Shown piece by piece: positions 25,046 to 37,445 of a DNA stretch of 64,000 bases (position 1 is the first letter of the stretch; each line of letters opens with the position of its first letter). Made by a program: the position numbers and the translations under genes. The stretch covers positions 957,001 to 1,021,000 of the forward strand of contig JAJKFL010000011.1 of NCBI GenBank assembly GCA_021186555.1, in the 5' to 3' direction. Below the pieces are notes generated by a model. The model was not told the origin of the DNA and ran no database searches. It saw only the letters and a program-made list of their open reading frames with translations. Origin of the DNA: Reticulitermes speratus (taxonomy: Eukaryota > Arthropoda > Insecta > Blattodea > Rhinotermitidae).

Positions 25046-26084
25046 TTAGTCTTAATTAGTTACTCTATATCATATGAACTGCCATAATACTTTAAACTCA
25101 CTGAATCTGACCTGGGTTAACAGGGACACTTTGACCCAAAATCACTTGACTTTCACAGACTGTTTCTGAATCACTCTGTACACACAAAGACATGTCAGTG
25201 AAGGATGGTGAAGCATGGTAGACAATGATCAATATTCACTTATTAATTACATAATTCACTGAATAAAATTATGAGTACAAGTAGCAAAGCTCTGTCATAA
25301 CAGGAGCTGTCCAACCATACATGAAATGCCACACTTACGTGGAGGCTGTACACTCCTGATAATAGTTTGATTTACATAATGGTTCAGCGGTTTTCTCTAC
25401 ATTACTGGCCGGGTGATCAAGAAATATTCTTCCCACTGGACCCAACAAAGTACATGTTCCTCCACCTTCTAAACCAGTAAACCCTGTGTTCTTGTGGAAC
25501 GTACAAGACATTGGCAGAATCCATAAAACAAGTAATACTTTATGTAATACACCACCATCATACCCCTTTGTAATTGACTTCAAGATATTTTACTGAATTT
25601 GGTTTTTAAAATTAATGTGAATGGCCAAACTAAATTTTTAAAGCTCTGAATAGTAATTAGTACTCAACACAACTAATCACATGAGGATGAGAGCAGAATC
25701 AGCATTGTGTATATCAAATAAAATTCAGACAATGGCCAATGTACACATAAATGCAATGTCACAAGCCTCCACGTGTCTTCTGCACTACATCTACCTATCT
25801 GAGGGTGGTCATCTACCATGGCATATACAATATACAAGGTCTTCATCACATGACATTGCATAAGCCTGGCACAAGCACTGAACAACCCCAGGTTGCTCAC
25901 TCTAACAAACAAGTTCATAGTGTCATCGTTTGAAAACTCTGTACCTGATATGTAGGAAAAAAGAGCACTGTTATAGGATCTAGAGGTTCTATAAGGAAAC
26001 ACATATAAAGTGGAGGATTTTCAGAGGTGATCTGTACAGAAACACCCACACTTAAACACTGACTTGTTTGCTAAGAATATTTAC

Positions 26085-26153
26085 CTCCTTGCTCGGTGGC
26101 TCGACCCGGCCGACCTGCAGCCTGTTCAATGATGTCATTTAGCACCATCACAT
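26085..26153 (-). CDS. para: para exon: I-II linker, VMVLNDIIEQAAG segment
   Basis: 69 bases encoding (D)VMVLNDIIEQAAGRPGRATE and QG before the split codon. VMVLNDIIEQAAGR is strongly conserved in insect para. Acceptor TTCTTTAG, donor GTAAAT. The next exon is 12.7 kb away. Confidence 0.95.
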
Positions 26154-27458
26154 CTAAAGAAAGGACAACAGTATTCAATAATACAGACAGACATTCTTTA
26201 ACATGCATAGGGATGCGGTTGCAATGAAACACTTTTGAGTACAGTTACTCTGTGTTTTACGCAAACTGAACATGCCAATTTTGGCAGATATCTGACATCT
26301 TTTTAATAGCAGTTAACTAAAAGTATTCCCTTAACTTAACAGAAGCAGTTGTCACTATATGATGTAAATAAAAGTGAAATTCCTTTAATCTGGCTACTGA
26401 TAATCTGGATATATTTTTTACTCAAAACAGTCATACACAACATAAAGAGCAGAATAAAACAGGCTACATGTTTTGGCTTATTAGGCCATCATGAGGCCCT
26501 TAATGAGAACATTATAAAAAAGACACTTAACACTGCATTTGTCATTGATAGCATACTCAATGTAATGCCACTTATTGCCCCATATGTTGGCTAATTAAAC
26601 GTGGGTGTGAAATAGCTTTTTGTTAAGATTTTGATTTTTTATGTACAGAAATTTAATTTTGTCTTTTATTCTTTGAAATTGTAGTTTTTACAAGTATAAT
26701 TAGAGGCTTTCAAAGTGTTTGGAATTTTAATTTTAGCATAATTTGGAATTATTTTGTATCATTGGCATTCTTGGTTAAAGAATATATTAGCATTGCAGTT
26801 GCAACGTTTCTTTTTCTTTTTTTTAAGGTTTGAAAAGCAACAGATGTATGCTTAACTAGCTCCAAATATTTTGAGATTACACATCCCCATTGTGTTAATC
26901 AATTACAGATATATTTTTTACTCAAAACAGTCATACACAACGTACAAAGTAGGATAAAATAAGCCAAATGTTTTGGCTTATTAAGCCATCACCAGGCCTT
27001 CTTTAAGAACACTAAAAAGACACTCTAATTTTGGAGGCAGAACAGCTATTTTTGTGATTTTTAAATGTGTTTTAGTGGATTTTAAGCCTGACACTCCAAA
27101 CTACAGAAAAACCCCTTATCCAGAATGCTTGGGATTTAGATCTCACATTTGTATTAGTCTAATAATTGAAGGTTACTTCGAAAATACAGAGGATTCACAT
27201 CCGGATTGGTTTACATGGTGGAAATCTATAATCAATATCTCTCATAAATGAGTCACCAACAAGAAAAGGGTGGGAACCGGTGATACAGATGTTGGTCTCT
27301 GCACTCCTTAGTGAGTGTCACATGTCTTGTAGTGAAAATATTACTAAACCATCACAATAACATCATAATATTAAGACAAATACTCTGTATGAGGTGGCAC
27401 CCATTTTGTGCACTCCCATTGTTGCCAGAACAACGTCTCAGCACACAGTACAACTTAC
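26154..27458. other. para intron, 1.3 kb
   Basis: Dominated by two direct copies of a hammerhead-like terminal repeat exactly 500 bases apart (26409-27024). Nothing else recognised. Confidence 0.6.
26409..27024 (-). mobile_element. Two direct hammerhead-like terminal repeats 500 bases apart
   Basis: Copies at 26409-26528 and 26909-27024 share atatttttta, ctcaaaacagtcatacacaa and the hairpin block ttttggctta / ccatc, at exactly 500 bases offset. On the minus strand they read CTGRTGAT-like core, GGCTTAATAAGCC hairpin, AAAA, CAT, the layout seen in the other Penelope-like repeats here. The 380 bases between them do not code for anything recognisable. Probably a Penelope-like remnant with two terminal repeats; less certain than the 33, 57 and 60 kb elements. 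Confidence 0.5.
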
Positions 27459-27558
27459 CATGCATATCAACCATAGTTGTTGGTTGCATCTGTTCAACAA
27501 ATGGGTTATCCCAGTACTTTGCTTTCACTGTACCATCATCACTGTCAGCAGATGCCTC
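27459..27558 (-). CDS. para: para exon: I-II linker, DNPFVEQ segment
   Basis: 100 bases: 33 codons plus one. EASADSDDGTVKAKYWDNPF, then VEQMQPTTMVDMH. Corresponds to the DNPFIEPVQTQTVVDMKD region of the fly channel. Acceptor TTACAG before GAGGCA, donor GTAAGT. Located through phase agreement with both neighbours as well as the DNPF and TMVDM wording. Confidence 0.93.
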
Positions 27559-29671
27559 CTGTAATAAGCGTTAAACATGATTACAATTCCACTTTTTTGA
27601 TGCAAGCATAAGCTATAATAGAATGAAAAAAAATTTCTTTAAGCACATAGACAACATACTTCAATTCAGTGTGTCTTTCCAGATTGCAGAATTAAAAACT
27701 AAATAAATACGTTTCCTTCACTGTTCAGTACACTTTGATAAACCAGTACTTTAATAGAGTTTTACATAGGGTCATTTTAAGCGCCCGCCCGACGCCCCGC
27801 CAGTGTTACGTCACACGCTGAAAATGTTGCCCTCCTGACCAAATGCACTCAGTATAACTGCGGAAGGCGTTGTTTATTCTCTGGAGTTCTTCTCGGGAAA
27901 TTGATGAAATCTCGTCGTGGATGTTGTTTCTTTGTTCTTCAAGAGTGTATTCTTGCAACAGGATCATGTTCCTTCAAAGTCGGCACTACCGTTGTCTTTT
28001 ATGGTCGCAGTTGTTACAATTTTGTGGTCCTTCATACTGACGTTTTCAACACACTCGTCGTCTGAGCTTGTCGTTTAGGAGACTTTCTTGGTGACGTTCC
28101 AAGTCTTGTACGAAGAGCATCCAATTTCTCTTCTGTCAACACAGTACGTTTCTTGTCTGATTTTTTGTCTAGCAGCGATCCTGTCGTTTTCAGCTTATTA
28201 CTGACCAAGTTTGTTTACTTTGGAGTGGTTGCCCTGGAAACTGACACCGACATTTTCTGCTACATTTTCCAGCAGACTCATATTTGAAATATAGCTGCAC
28301 TAACAACAGATGCTTTCAACAGTGTACCTGAGTCGAGGCATGCTGTTACATCACTGCATGACTGACAAATGCACTTACCAGCAACAAACCCAATGAGTCA
28401 TAGCACGTCTGTTATCGCCGACAGGTAAAGTTACACTTCCGTTTGAAAACAGTGCAAAAGAGCTTACATTGCCGCATAATTAAGGGTGGTCTTTGGCCCT
28501 TACATTCCCCTGATTTTAACATCTTGTGATTTTCATTTATGGGAAGTTTAAAAGACAAAGTGTATAAAACAAATCTGCACACTCTGGAAGAACAAAGAAA
28601 TAACATCTGCGGCGAGATTTCAACAATTTCCAGAGAAGAACACCAGACAGTAAACAACACCTTCCACAGTTCTACTGAGTGCATTCGGTCAGGACGGCAA
28701 CATTTTCAGCATCTGCTGTAACACTGCTGAGTGTTTGTTGGACTTCCTAAATGTTATCATCATAGCGAAACTTTTTCTCGTTTCCTTCACAGAATGTTCA
28801 ACCTCACGAGACTCAGCATATGACGTAACACTAGCGGGGCGTTGGACTGGCACTTATCGGAGAAGCAGGAAAAAAACACCCTATACATATAATAATCTTG
28901 GCTAGTCATGACAAAAACAACATTTCTTCCCCCATTAATTTTTTCTTCCAAAACTGACACATTTGAATATTACAGTATATTTATTAAAATTAATATGCAT
29001 ATTGAAAAGGCTGGTACTAATTTTCCTTGGTGTTCCTTGTTGACACAATAGGCTTTAGAGAGAAACTGATCTGCAAGAAAGGCCCAGATTTCCTCACCAG
29101 AGCAGCCTTAGAAAATGCCCCGGGTTCAGTTGACAGAGGGATGTTTCCTTGCCACCATGGGGTATGAGCACAGGAGTCAGTTTAAGAAGTTTATTGCTCT
29201 ACTTGACATATCATGCTTCAACCAAAAGACAGACATCCTGGAGCCTGGAACCATTCTTCACAGCACTCCATTAATTGATCAGTGGCATTACGTGGATATC
29301 TTCTACGTGAGAGTTTACCCAAGTCCGTCAAGGAATACAGAAAGTACAGGTATAAATTCATTTGCACTCTTAAGTAAAGTGTGACTGTCACTGAACCAAC
29401 ACAAAACTCAGGCTTGCTCAACAACTTTTTGTGAAGAACTCATAGAAAATCTCATAAAAATCTGTCAAATGGTTTAGTCACTGACACTAGGTCATAGACA
29501 GACAGATCGACATCGTCTCCATGTTTGGCATTAATTTTTTACTTTATAAACAACGTCTAAAAACCTAATTCTAAACACACTTATACATGCTCTGCAGTAA
29601 AAAGAATTTCATATGTGTAAATTATCACTATACTACATTTACAGATATGTAAAATTTAAAGATTTTCATAC
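27559..29671. other. para intron, 2.1 kb
   Basis: Contains the inverted-duplicated Tc1/mariner relic 27769-28881. The part 29340-29510 resembles the unit repeated near 52.4-52.9 kb (missense wording around catgaaactca / cacaaaactca). No exon seen. Confidence 0.55.
27769..28881. mobile_element. Inverted-duplicated Tc1/mariner relic
   Basis: 1113 bases flanked by TA. Both outer ends carry the same terminal block (GGGT start, then acgccccgc and agtgttacgtca) in inverted orientation. Just inside each end is the C-terminal coding part of a transposase reading outward: right arm, plus strand, GSLKDKVYKTNLHTLEEQRN and GRQHFQHLL; left arm, minus strand, the equivalent EEQRNNI... and GGQHFQ. The middle (about 27950-28300, minus strand) retains N-terminal-like wording KKRTVLTEEKLDALRTRLGT. 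Looks like two copies joined head to head, each internally deleted. Confidence 0.72.
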
Positions 29672-29941
29672 CACACATTTATGGTCTTCTGGCATGGGGG
29701 AAGTAGAGTTAGGCAAATGCGAAGGGTTGTTCCGCCCCGTCCGACCTCTCAGTTGGCTCTCCTTAGTTTTAGGTGCACCAAGGAGATCCCCGTGTGATGT
29801 GTAGGATATCCGGGATGCATGTGACGTATAGGAAGAATGCCTTGACCCAAGATTGGCATAATAAACTGGTACTACAATTGCCCCGTTCTCCTCGGACATC
29901 GGAGTTACTGCATTTGAGTCATCTGCATAAGGCAGGTGCTC
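29672..29941 (-). CDS. para: para exon: I-II linker, [12 protein letters not shown] segment
   Basis: 90 codons, phase 0. [60 protein letters not shown], then a Ser/Pro/Asn-rich end [14 protein letters not shown]. Acceptor ATTACAG, donor GTATGA. The conserved core is nearly unchanged among insects; the stretch after PKTKE is variable. Confidence 0.96.
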
Positions 29942-30870
29942 CTGTAATGAAAGAAAACTAAGATGCTGAAACATATGTACATTTTAATGTTTCAGAATAT
30001 CAGTCACACAGTGGGTCACAGTACTTTACATTTCTCATCATGTCACTCATAATTTATCAACTTTCTGCCTTCCAAGCATTTATAAACAGTGATAACACAA
30101 TACAATACAGTTCTAACCTACATGTTATGAAGAGAAGATGTTAATGAAGATGGCCCAGAGCTGGATGTCACCTCTAAATTCTACATACAAGAACAGATTA
30201 CAAAACTGACATTCACACAAACTTTAATACTAAGAAATACTCCTGAAAAGTGGATTCCTTAGAGGATTAAGATGATGGTTGTTAACTTCCTCAGCTACTG
30301 CAATAACTCATTAACCAGTACAAACACTTCAAACTTTCCCAGATCATTATGAAGCTTTGAAGTGCATGATAATTGTGTGGTAAATAAGTTTCAGATGTAT
30401 TTACAGTATCAAAATGTTTGACAAAATTCAAAATTTTAAGTTTTGAAAAAATCTTTCTTAGAGAACTTATTTTTGCGGATTTATACAATATGAACTTTTA
30501 TAAATTTCTACAAGCGATGCGCATTCTACTACATACTGTGATTAACTACAAAAGAGTTCAGCTTTCTACCTTCAAAAGGATGGTAAATGCAATCTTTTAT
30601 AACAAAGCATCAACATTTCATTAAAACAGAATGGCACTTCTAGCTTATCCCAAGCCTTGGACACTGGCACTAAAAGGCTTAAAATGAAACACATGATGTT
30701 CGAAACAATAGCTTAAAACAAAACTAACAAAAGGAAAGGCTGTGTTCTTCATTCACATAAGTTATTATGATGCAATATAACTTCTGAGTGATTGAAATAC
30801 TCATTAAGACCTACTAATTCTATAGACTCAGACAGAGACTTTCTTCCAGACCTCCAATGAATGATCTTAC
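29942..30870. other. para intron, 0.9 kb
   Basis: AT-rich intron between two I-II linker exons. I see no repeat or RNA gene in it. Confidence 0.6.
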
Positions 30871-31023
30871 TTGTGCATCGAGGTATGTAGAAAGAACAAG
30901 AGGCTTCCGATCACCACCTGGTGGACCTACGAACCTCCCGCGTCCATTTCTAATTGTGAATTGATGACTGCCACGGGAACCTCGGCGCAAGTTAAATGGT
31001 GAACCTGGCAAACTCAGGCTTGC
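30871..31023 (-). CDS. para: para exon: I-II linker, RRGSRGS segment
   Basis: 51 codons, phase 0. [19 protein letters not shown], then [19 protein letters not shown] and [20 protein letters not shown] is a basic-serine motif of the kind phosphorylated by PKA in this linker of insect channels (family knowledge). Acceptor TTTTTCAG, donor GTAAGA. It sits after the longest intron in the window (15.5 kb). Confidence 0.97.
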
Positions 31024-32032
31024 CTGAAAAATTTTGAAGACAGCAAGCTGTCACGAAATGGGGAACATGACATGCAATGACTAAGCAATTTACAATACAG
31101 TTGATGCACTTCACATGAAATCAGTATTAGAATAATTCATGGTTTTCCATTCTGTGACTTAAAAATAATTTAATATACTTAACAGATATTACACCCTTGT
31201 CAAGGCCAGATGGAACACTCCTCTCTTACTTCTTAAGCAGGAAGTAGATTGGATTCTTGAAACCCTTCATATGATATAACTGAATATGTACAGCCAACAG
31301 CAAGTGATTTCATTCTTTAACAGAAGATTTCTTTACACTCAAAATTATGTTCATATATTATAGTGACAAACTGATGCTAAAGCCATTACTGACTGACTTT
31401 CTGAAACAAACAATGTAAAATGTGTAGGCCTAAAATAGATTCAAAGAGGAATACAGGAAGCCAACTACATCAAACTCTGCATAATTGATCACCATAATTA
31501 ACAAGTAATCAGCAAGCAATGCTTCAGCTTTTCTGCAATTACCATCACCTTTCAAAATATAACAAACAACCCAAAAAACACCCCACTGTCTACAGCTGCG
31601 GTTAAACTGTTCAATGTCCCTCAATAGATAAAAGACGAATTTTTTTAAATTAATATTTTTCTACTGAAAGTTAGAATTCTCACGAAGTTATGCCTGCAAA
31701 TGCAGGCAATACTACGCAAAAAATAAATACATGACAGTTGAAAAACAATGAGTTCTATTTATGCACACATTTGAAACTAAACCCAACTGTACAAAAAAAC
31801 AAACAAAATAAACAAAACAACAGAAATAAACATATTAAGAACTACAAGAGACAACACAAGAAACACTGAGATGGGATAAAAGTTACTTTACTTTAATCAG
31901 AAATAATGAAATAATTATCCATGTTGATGAAGAAATGCATTTAAAAACTTAACTGTCAGGTTAATACAGCACACAGCTGACAAGTGGTAGACAGTAACCT
32001 GACTACCATATAGAACAGCTGAACCTATCAGA

Positions 32033-32200
32033 CTTCAGGTTCTCACAGGTGGTGTTGCTGAGGATTCAAATCTTCTGGAGTGTGATGCTGTGTTGTTGGG
32101 TGTGTGGTTCTTGGACTGCTTGAAGGCAGTACAATCCTTTGAAATGTTGGGAACCACTCACTCAATGACACAGTGTCACATCTGATAACACTTGAATACT
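32033..32200. repeat. Dispersed palindromic repeat, partial copy
   Basis: ttctcacaggtggtgttgct, gattcaaatcttctgg and gtgtgatgctgtgtt; right side aaatgttgggaaccactcac. Confidence 0.6.
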
Positions 32201-32299
32201 CAATGGCTGAGATAGCTTGGCTGCCCTGCACTTAGCTTAAAGAGTTAATTTTTTTAAGCATGTTATTTAAAGATGCTGTCAACTGCTAATTGAGATTGT

Positions 32300-32400
32300 A
32301 TAGTGTTGGTGACACACGAATGAATATGTAGCACTGTTGGAATCACAGTGACAGGAGAAAACACATTTATATACTCGGAAAAAAATGAAATCATAAAGTC
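32300..32400 (-). mobile_element. SINE body fragment, third family
   Basis: Shares with the 11.8-kb copy the order tggaat...acagtgacagg(g/a)gaaa...ctcgga. Only the 3' body remains. Confidence 0.4.
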
Positions 32401-33012
32401 TAAAACTGTACTTTCCAACTCCAGTTTCATATGATGGAGAGCACAAGAAATCAATAGGATAAAGTGTCCATACTTTAAAGAAGATTGAACTTACGAATTT
32501 ACTGTCATCCTAAATGAAATCCAACCACCTTCTTATTTAGCCTATGATGATTTATGAAATTTCAGGCTGCAGACAGGTTGTCCCATTATGTCAGTAACCA
32601 ACTCTGAACCTGTGCCATGTAACATTCTAGAAGAGTGAAGGCCTTATGGCTTGCAAAGCTTTGGAAATACAAGCTAAAATCTTCTCATTATGATCACACA
32701 GTAAGTAGTGTTCACAATCCATGTTAAATATATTCATAAATACATTAAGTAACTGATCTACAGAATTTACACAGACAGAATGAGTGTCAGGATAGGCCTG
32801 GTTGACACACATCCTTTTGTGCTAGGGGCAGTCAATTATCTTGGTTGTTGTTCAATAACAATTGTGGTTAAACACATATTTTTAATGATGGGCTGCACTT
32901 ATACATGAAAAGTTTTTGTTTTTATTAAAGGAAAATAAACACGATGACCTATATCCCTTCTGATACCTAAAACAAACATTACACTGGAATGAAATATACA
33001 ATTTACAAATTT

Positions 33013-33307
33013 CACACTGTTGACACCGTGCATCTTCGTCATATTAAATTAAGTTATAAACCAACTGATGCACACTAAAACCACTTTTTAAGTAGCTTTA
33101 TTATAAAATTGTTAAAATTGTACCCCTACACGTGTTTCGATCCTAGGATCATCGTCAGGGGGTTTTAGCTTTTAGCAAAAAAAAAAAAAACCCCTGACGA
33201 TGATCCTAGGATCAAAACACGTGTAGGGGTACAATTTTAACAATTTTATAATAAAGCTACTTAAAAAGTGGTTTTAGTGTGCATCAGTTGGTTTATAACT
33301 TAATTTA
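33013..33307. mobile_element. Penelope-like terminal repeat, long near-perfect palindrome
   Basis: Flanked by a 17-base direct repeat atacaatttacaaattt (32996-33012 and 33308-33324). From 33042 onward the sequence is an almost exact inverted repeat with arms of about 125 bases around an A-rich centre near 33180. Each arm carries the hammerhead-like layout (CCCC, CTGACGA, hairpin built on GATCCTAGGATC, AAA, CACGTG, TA, GGGG). A unique tail of about 30 bases occupies 33013-33041. No coding potential. Confidence 0.7.
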
Positions 33308-33361
33308 ATACAATTTACAAATTTAATGCCAAAAAACAGTTTAAGAAAGCAATGATTGGAT

Positions 33362-33520
33362 ACATATATATGTAACCATATATGTAATAACTATAAGTCT
33401 ATGCATTTTAATCTCCACGACCCCCTGAAGACGGTGGTTTAAACCACCGAAATACGTATAGGGGTATTTTAAGAATAAACTATTGAAAAGTTTATGTGCA
33501 TTAGTTGGTGATTTTTGAAC
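33362..33520 (+). mobile_element. Solo Penelope-like terminal repeat
   Basis: Single copy in plus orientation of the repeat found on the minus strand at 57604-57760. Shared blocks are gtaataact, tctatgca, the CCCCTGAAGA core with GGTGGTTTAAACCACC hairpin, aagaataaactattg and tttatgtgcattagttggtg. It lies 50 bases from the palindromic element at 33 kb, which belongs to a different family. Confidence 0.68.
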
Positions 33521-34657
33521 ACATATATATACATGTTACAAACATCTTACAATTAGACAGTCTTTGCTAAACTTTCATTTCATTTTGACAATTAAATTAT
33601 ACTTCGGACTCTGTGCCATCACAACACTAATTAGTATTCAGATTCCAAATGCACTGACTTCTGGTCAAGTGTAATTCAAAAGAATGTGTCCTCCATGAAT
33701 AACACACCATCACATGCTAATATCCAATATGACCATTCCGTACATTTACAACATTTTTAACAACGTTTTGGTTTACTTTTATATTTTATGAACGCAACTC
33801 AGTTGTAAATCTTACTTGATCTGGTCAAGTTCATGTTACATGTGTATTTCAAAAGTATTACTTTACTTATGAATAACCACAGTTTAAACATAAATACAAA
33901 CTAGTCAGATCTCCATATTTAAAACATGTTTGCTGTTCTTAAATACTGTCATGAAAAAATAATGAAAACATGGTGGAATGAAAAAAATAATGAAAGGATA
34001 TAGACAAATGTTTATATGGCAAACGTCTTTGGCATGGAAAAGGGCCTTGTGTGGCTAATGTTTTAACCGCAGTGTCAAACTACAACAACATAAAGGACAT
34101 TTGTTTCTGATTCCATGGATTTTCTAAAATATTGAATGCTACAACGTACTTGCATAGTTGACTGTACAAATCAGCAATCTAATTGTAGCTATTCCTCTGA
34201 TGTTGAAGCTGTATGGTGCAAATGCTTGTGTGACAACTGCTTATCACAGCATGGGGTCAATCATGTTACAAACTGCAGAAAACACATACCTTCACGAGGT
34301 TTTCCTGGTATGTAAAAGTAAACTGGCTTTTAGCTGAATCTCTGTACTGACAGTGGGGAACCTTAAGAAAGAAAGAGAAAAATCTCCTACCAAAATATAT
34401 TCACACATTGTTTGCTCCTAATGATATTCTTGCAAATAAACATTCTAAATACCAAACACAAAGTGCTGTAAAAACACATATTCTTACTGGCTTTCATTGT
34501 AACACATACTGCTTCATGCACTGTGCAGTGAACAGAAGAATGCTTTTCTTCTTAAAAAAGGGACAAAATAATAAATGACAACAATGCAAATTAAAACAAC
34601 AGAAAGTTCCAGCCAAAGGAAACAAACATCATGCTGTGTAGTCATGGTCTGCAAGAT

Positions 34658-34850
34658 TCAGTGTTCTCACAGCGGCGCTGCTGACAATTCCGGTCTTTTG
34701 GGATGTAATGCTGTGTCACTGAGTGACTGCTTTCTGACATTTTGGCCTGCTTGACCCTGAATATAAACGCACTAAAATGCTTCAAAATGTCGGAAACTAC
34801 TCGCCCAACAACACCTCACATCACAGAAGACCTGAATTCTTGTTGTGCAG
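34658..34850. repeat. Dispersed palindromic repeat copy
   Basis: gttctcacagcggcgctgct, ggtcttttgggatgtaatgc on the left; caaaatgtcggaaactactc and cacatcacagaagacctgaa on the right. Confidence 0.6.
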
Positions 34851-34888
34851 TTGAAGATTCGTGTAACATACAGATATGAGGTTTTCAT

Positions 34889-35060
34889 GGTATTGCTGTC
34901 TTCTGGGTTATGACACCATGCACCCTGGAAGGTAAATATAAATATTTTGGAGGAAAATATTACTTCCACCTTCAGGAACCTGAAGACAGAGAAATTATGT
35001 CACTCAGGTGTTGGTTCCTGCCTTACAGAATGCATGGTATCATACTGCAGAAGACCAGAA
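34889..35060. repeat. Dispersed palindromic repeat copy
   Basis: Left ggtattgctgtcttctgggt, right gcatggtatcatactgcaga; the arms are inverted with a centre near 34975. Confidence 0.55.
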
Positions 35061-35424
35061 TATGGACAAAATTTTATTCACTGTCAGAGAAAAGCCCTGG
35101 CTATAACACACATGTTAAATACATATTTCATATCTAAGCAGATTTTGTAGTGATGTCATTAAATGTCAGAAACCGCTTAAATTTGCCATTTAAAAATGTT
35201 CACATAATTTTCTTTTTTAATTCATCTGGGAAAATTGAGACAATGAAATTAAATTACATGTAAGTTAACTAGTCATTATGAGAAAAGACACATAAAATGT
35301 GTTCTGGAATATGGTGTGAAATGAGAAAGAATATCATAAGGAAATCAGAGACAAAATGGTTTAAAATAAGTGTGAGATGAACTAATGTAAGCTATAGGCA
35401 GAAAGAAGACAGCACGAGAGATCT

Positions 35425-35600
35425 GGGGTTGTCATAGCAGTGCAGCTGAAGACACAAGTCTTTTGGGATGTGACATCATGTCACTGGATGAGTGGTTCCT
35501 GACACTTTCAAGGACTGTAGTAACTATGACCCTTCAAAACGTCAGGAAATACTTGCCCACTGACATGAATGATATCCCAGAAGACTTCCTGCTTCAAGAC
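35425..35600. repeat. Dispersed palindromic repeat copy
   Basis: gcagtgcagctgaagacaca, tcttttgggatgtgacatca and gtggttcctgaca on the left; cccttcaaaacgtcaggaaa and gatatcccagaagacttcc on the right. Confidence 0.6.
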
Positions 35601-36345
35601 AGAGTGAAAGCAGCTACAAATGTAGGATTTATTAACTGTTTTATTTAGTAATGCTTTCAATATTTCTGACTATATAGCGTCAATGATGGTGGCAATGCAA
35701 CATGAGCAAAATACAGAAGTTCTAGCGCTGCAATAAAAGAATGGGAGTTAAATGGAATGACCAATGTTCTATTAAACGTGTGCCTTAGTTTAATCTTTTC
35801 TAATTTTTGTTTCTCTTTACATTTTTATACCTTGTATTAGTACTGTATTGAAAGTGTATGACTGGGTGCATTAATATGCTGTACATAAAATTCTTTTTTC
35901 TCATACACACGTGTGTACTTGAGACCCTGTGACAAAATTAAGACGTTGAATAATTTATGTAAAAATAAATAAAACAATGGAAAATTATGTACTTCCATTA
36001 ACAGTACTGGCTTGTAAATAGAAATAAATAAGCTTTTTACATGACTACTGTAAATTTGAAAGTTCATTTCAATATGACAGCTGTGTTATAAGGCAGCAGA
36101 GACAGTTCAAAATGTTTTGAAGAAGAAATGTAATTTGATGATGATCTTTACCTTTCTTTGTAGGTACATATGCACTATACCATATTTATTTAATAACATA
36201 CTCAACAAAGAAATACTGGATGATAAACAAGAAACAGCTCTATTCTATAATGATAATGAATTAGTAAGAAAGGAATAAATATAACATGTTTAAAATAATT
36301 AAAATTGATATTCTCTTGTAGTCAGAGATGATTGACTTTGTAAGA

Positions 36346-36593
36346 TTTGAGGTTTCTGCAGCTTTGATGTTGATAATTCTAGTCATCTGGGATGTTACGC
36401 TGCATAACACATAATTTAATATATCCCAATATTTCAAAGGAATGTAGCACCTTCATCTTCAAGCATTCGTAGGTCATGGAATGAAAGACCTACCAACCCT
36501 TGGATATGAAGGCACTACATTCCTTCAAAGCATCAAGACATGTTGAATTACTCGCTACAAAACGTAACATCCTAGGTGACTAGAAACCTCAAA
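36346..36593. repeat. Dispersed palindromic repeat, complete copy
   Basis: Ends tttgaggtttct and agaaacctcaaa are inverted; internal tctgggatgttacgc and caaaacgtaacatcctagg, and aaaggaatgtagcaccttca and gaaggcactacattccttc, are also inverted. Confidence 0.65.
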
Positions 36594-37332
36594 ATTTATT
36601 TTGTATTCAATATGATATGAATATTGTTTCTCTGTGCAGCAGTTTTACAAAACTGGTGGTAAAACATACAATCCTTTCAGTGTCACAACAAACTTACCAA
36701 CACAAAAGACAATCCATTAAGATAAACCAAAGATGATAAGAACTTTGTCACAGAGTAATTATGTAAATATTTCTCATGACAGTGTCCGGGTCAAGACTCG
36801 AAGCACTAATGGCACTATTTCACAGTTTACCTTCTTGTAGGGTCACAAGCGGAATGTTCAGTATTTTAAGTGAATGTAAAGTATTCATTACAAACTAAGA
36901 AAAACACCAAAAGAAAACAAGAAAGTGTCAGCCAGTGTAGAGGCTCAGGTAGCAACAAAGCAATAACAGATACCAAATCTGCCAGTATTCTTGGTAAAAC
37001 TGAAAAATGCAAGCACATTTTCTATGCAATTAATTTTGGAGGACAGGAATTGGTGTGGGTGAAATGCCCCAGTTCTTCATCTGTAGCTCTGTCCTTCATA
37101 TTGAAGTTGGTCTCAGACAATTCAGAGTCTGTCATTAGAAACCGTACAACTTTAGCTATTTAAACTATGTCTTCATCTCATCAACACAGGCAAGCAAAAC
37201 CTCTCCTATCATTACATACAGATGCCCTACATGTAGCAAACCCTTCTAATGTACACACAACAAATAATATTTTGTCTTACCTACCTTAAGTTTTTATTAA
37301 CAAAAACATAACATAATTTCTGTCTGTAAGAT

Positions 37333-37445
37333 TGAGGTCCTAACAGTGGTCTTGCTGAAGTTGCAAGTCTTCTGGGATGTTACACCAAGCCAACTGGTAA
37401 ATAGTTAGCAACATTTCAAAGCATAGCGCCTCCAAAAATTCTGTA
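37333..37445 (+). repeat. Dispersed palindromic repeat, partial copy
   Basis: gaggtcctaacagtggtctt, gcaagtcttctgggatgtta and acatttcaaagcatagc. Confidence 0.5.

Larger units (their letters stand above)
13411..26084. other. para intron, 12.7 kb
   Basis: Large intron. Contains a hammerhead-like repeat near 13590-13720, a 42-bp tandem duplication (17151-17235), a LINE 3' end (about 18205-18830), a deleted pogo-like element (19074-19900), a hAT-like element (20417-20656), a SINE with target duplication (21236-21536), a palindromic-repeat fragment (about 21692-21785) and a second LINE 3' end (about 24830-25045). Stretches 13720-17150, 17240-18200 and 21800-24700 show nothing I can name. Confidence 0.55.
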
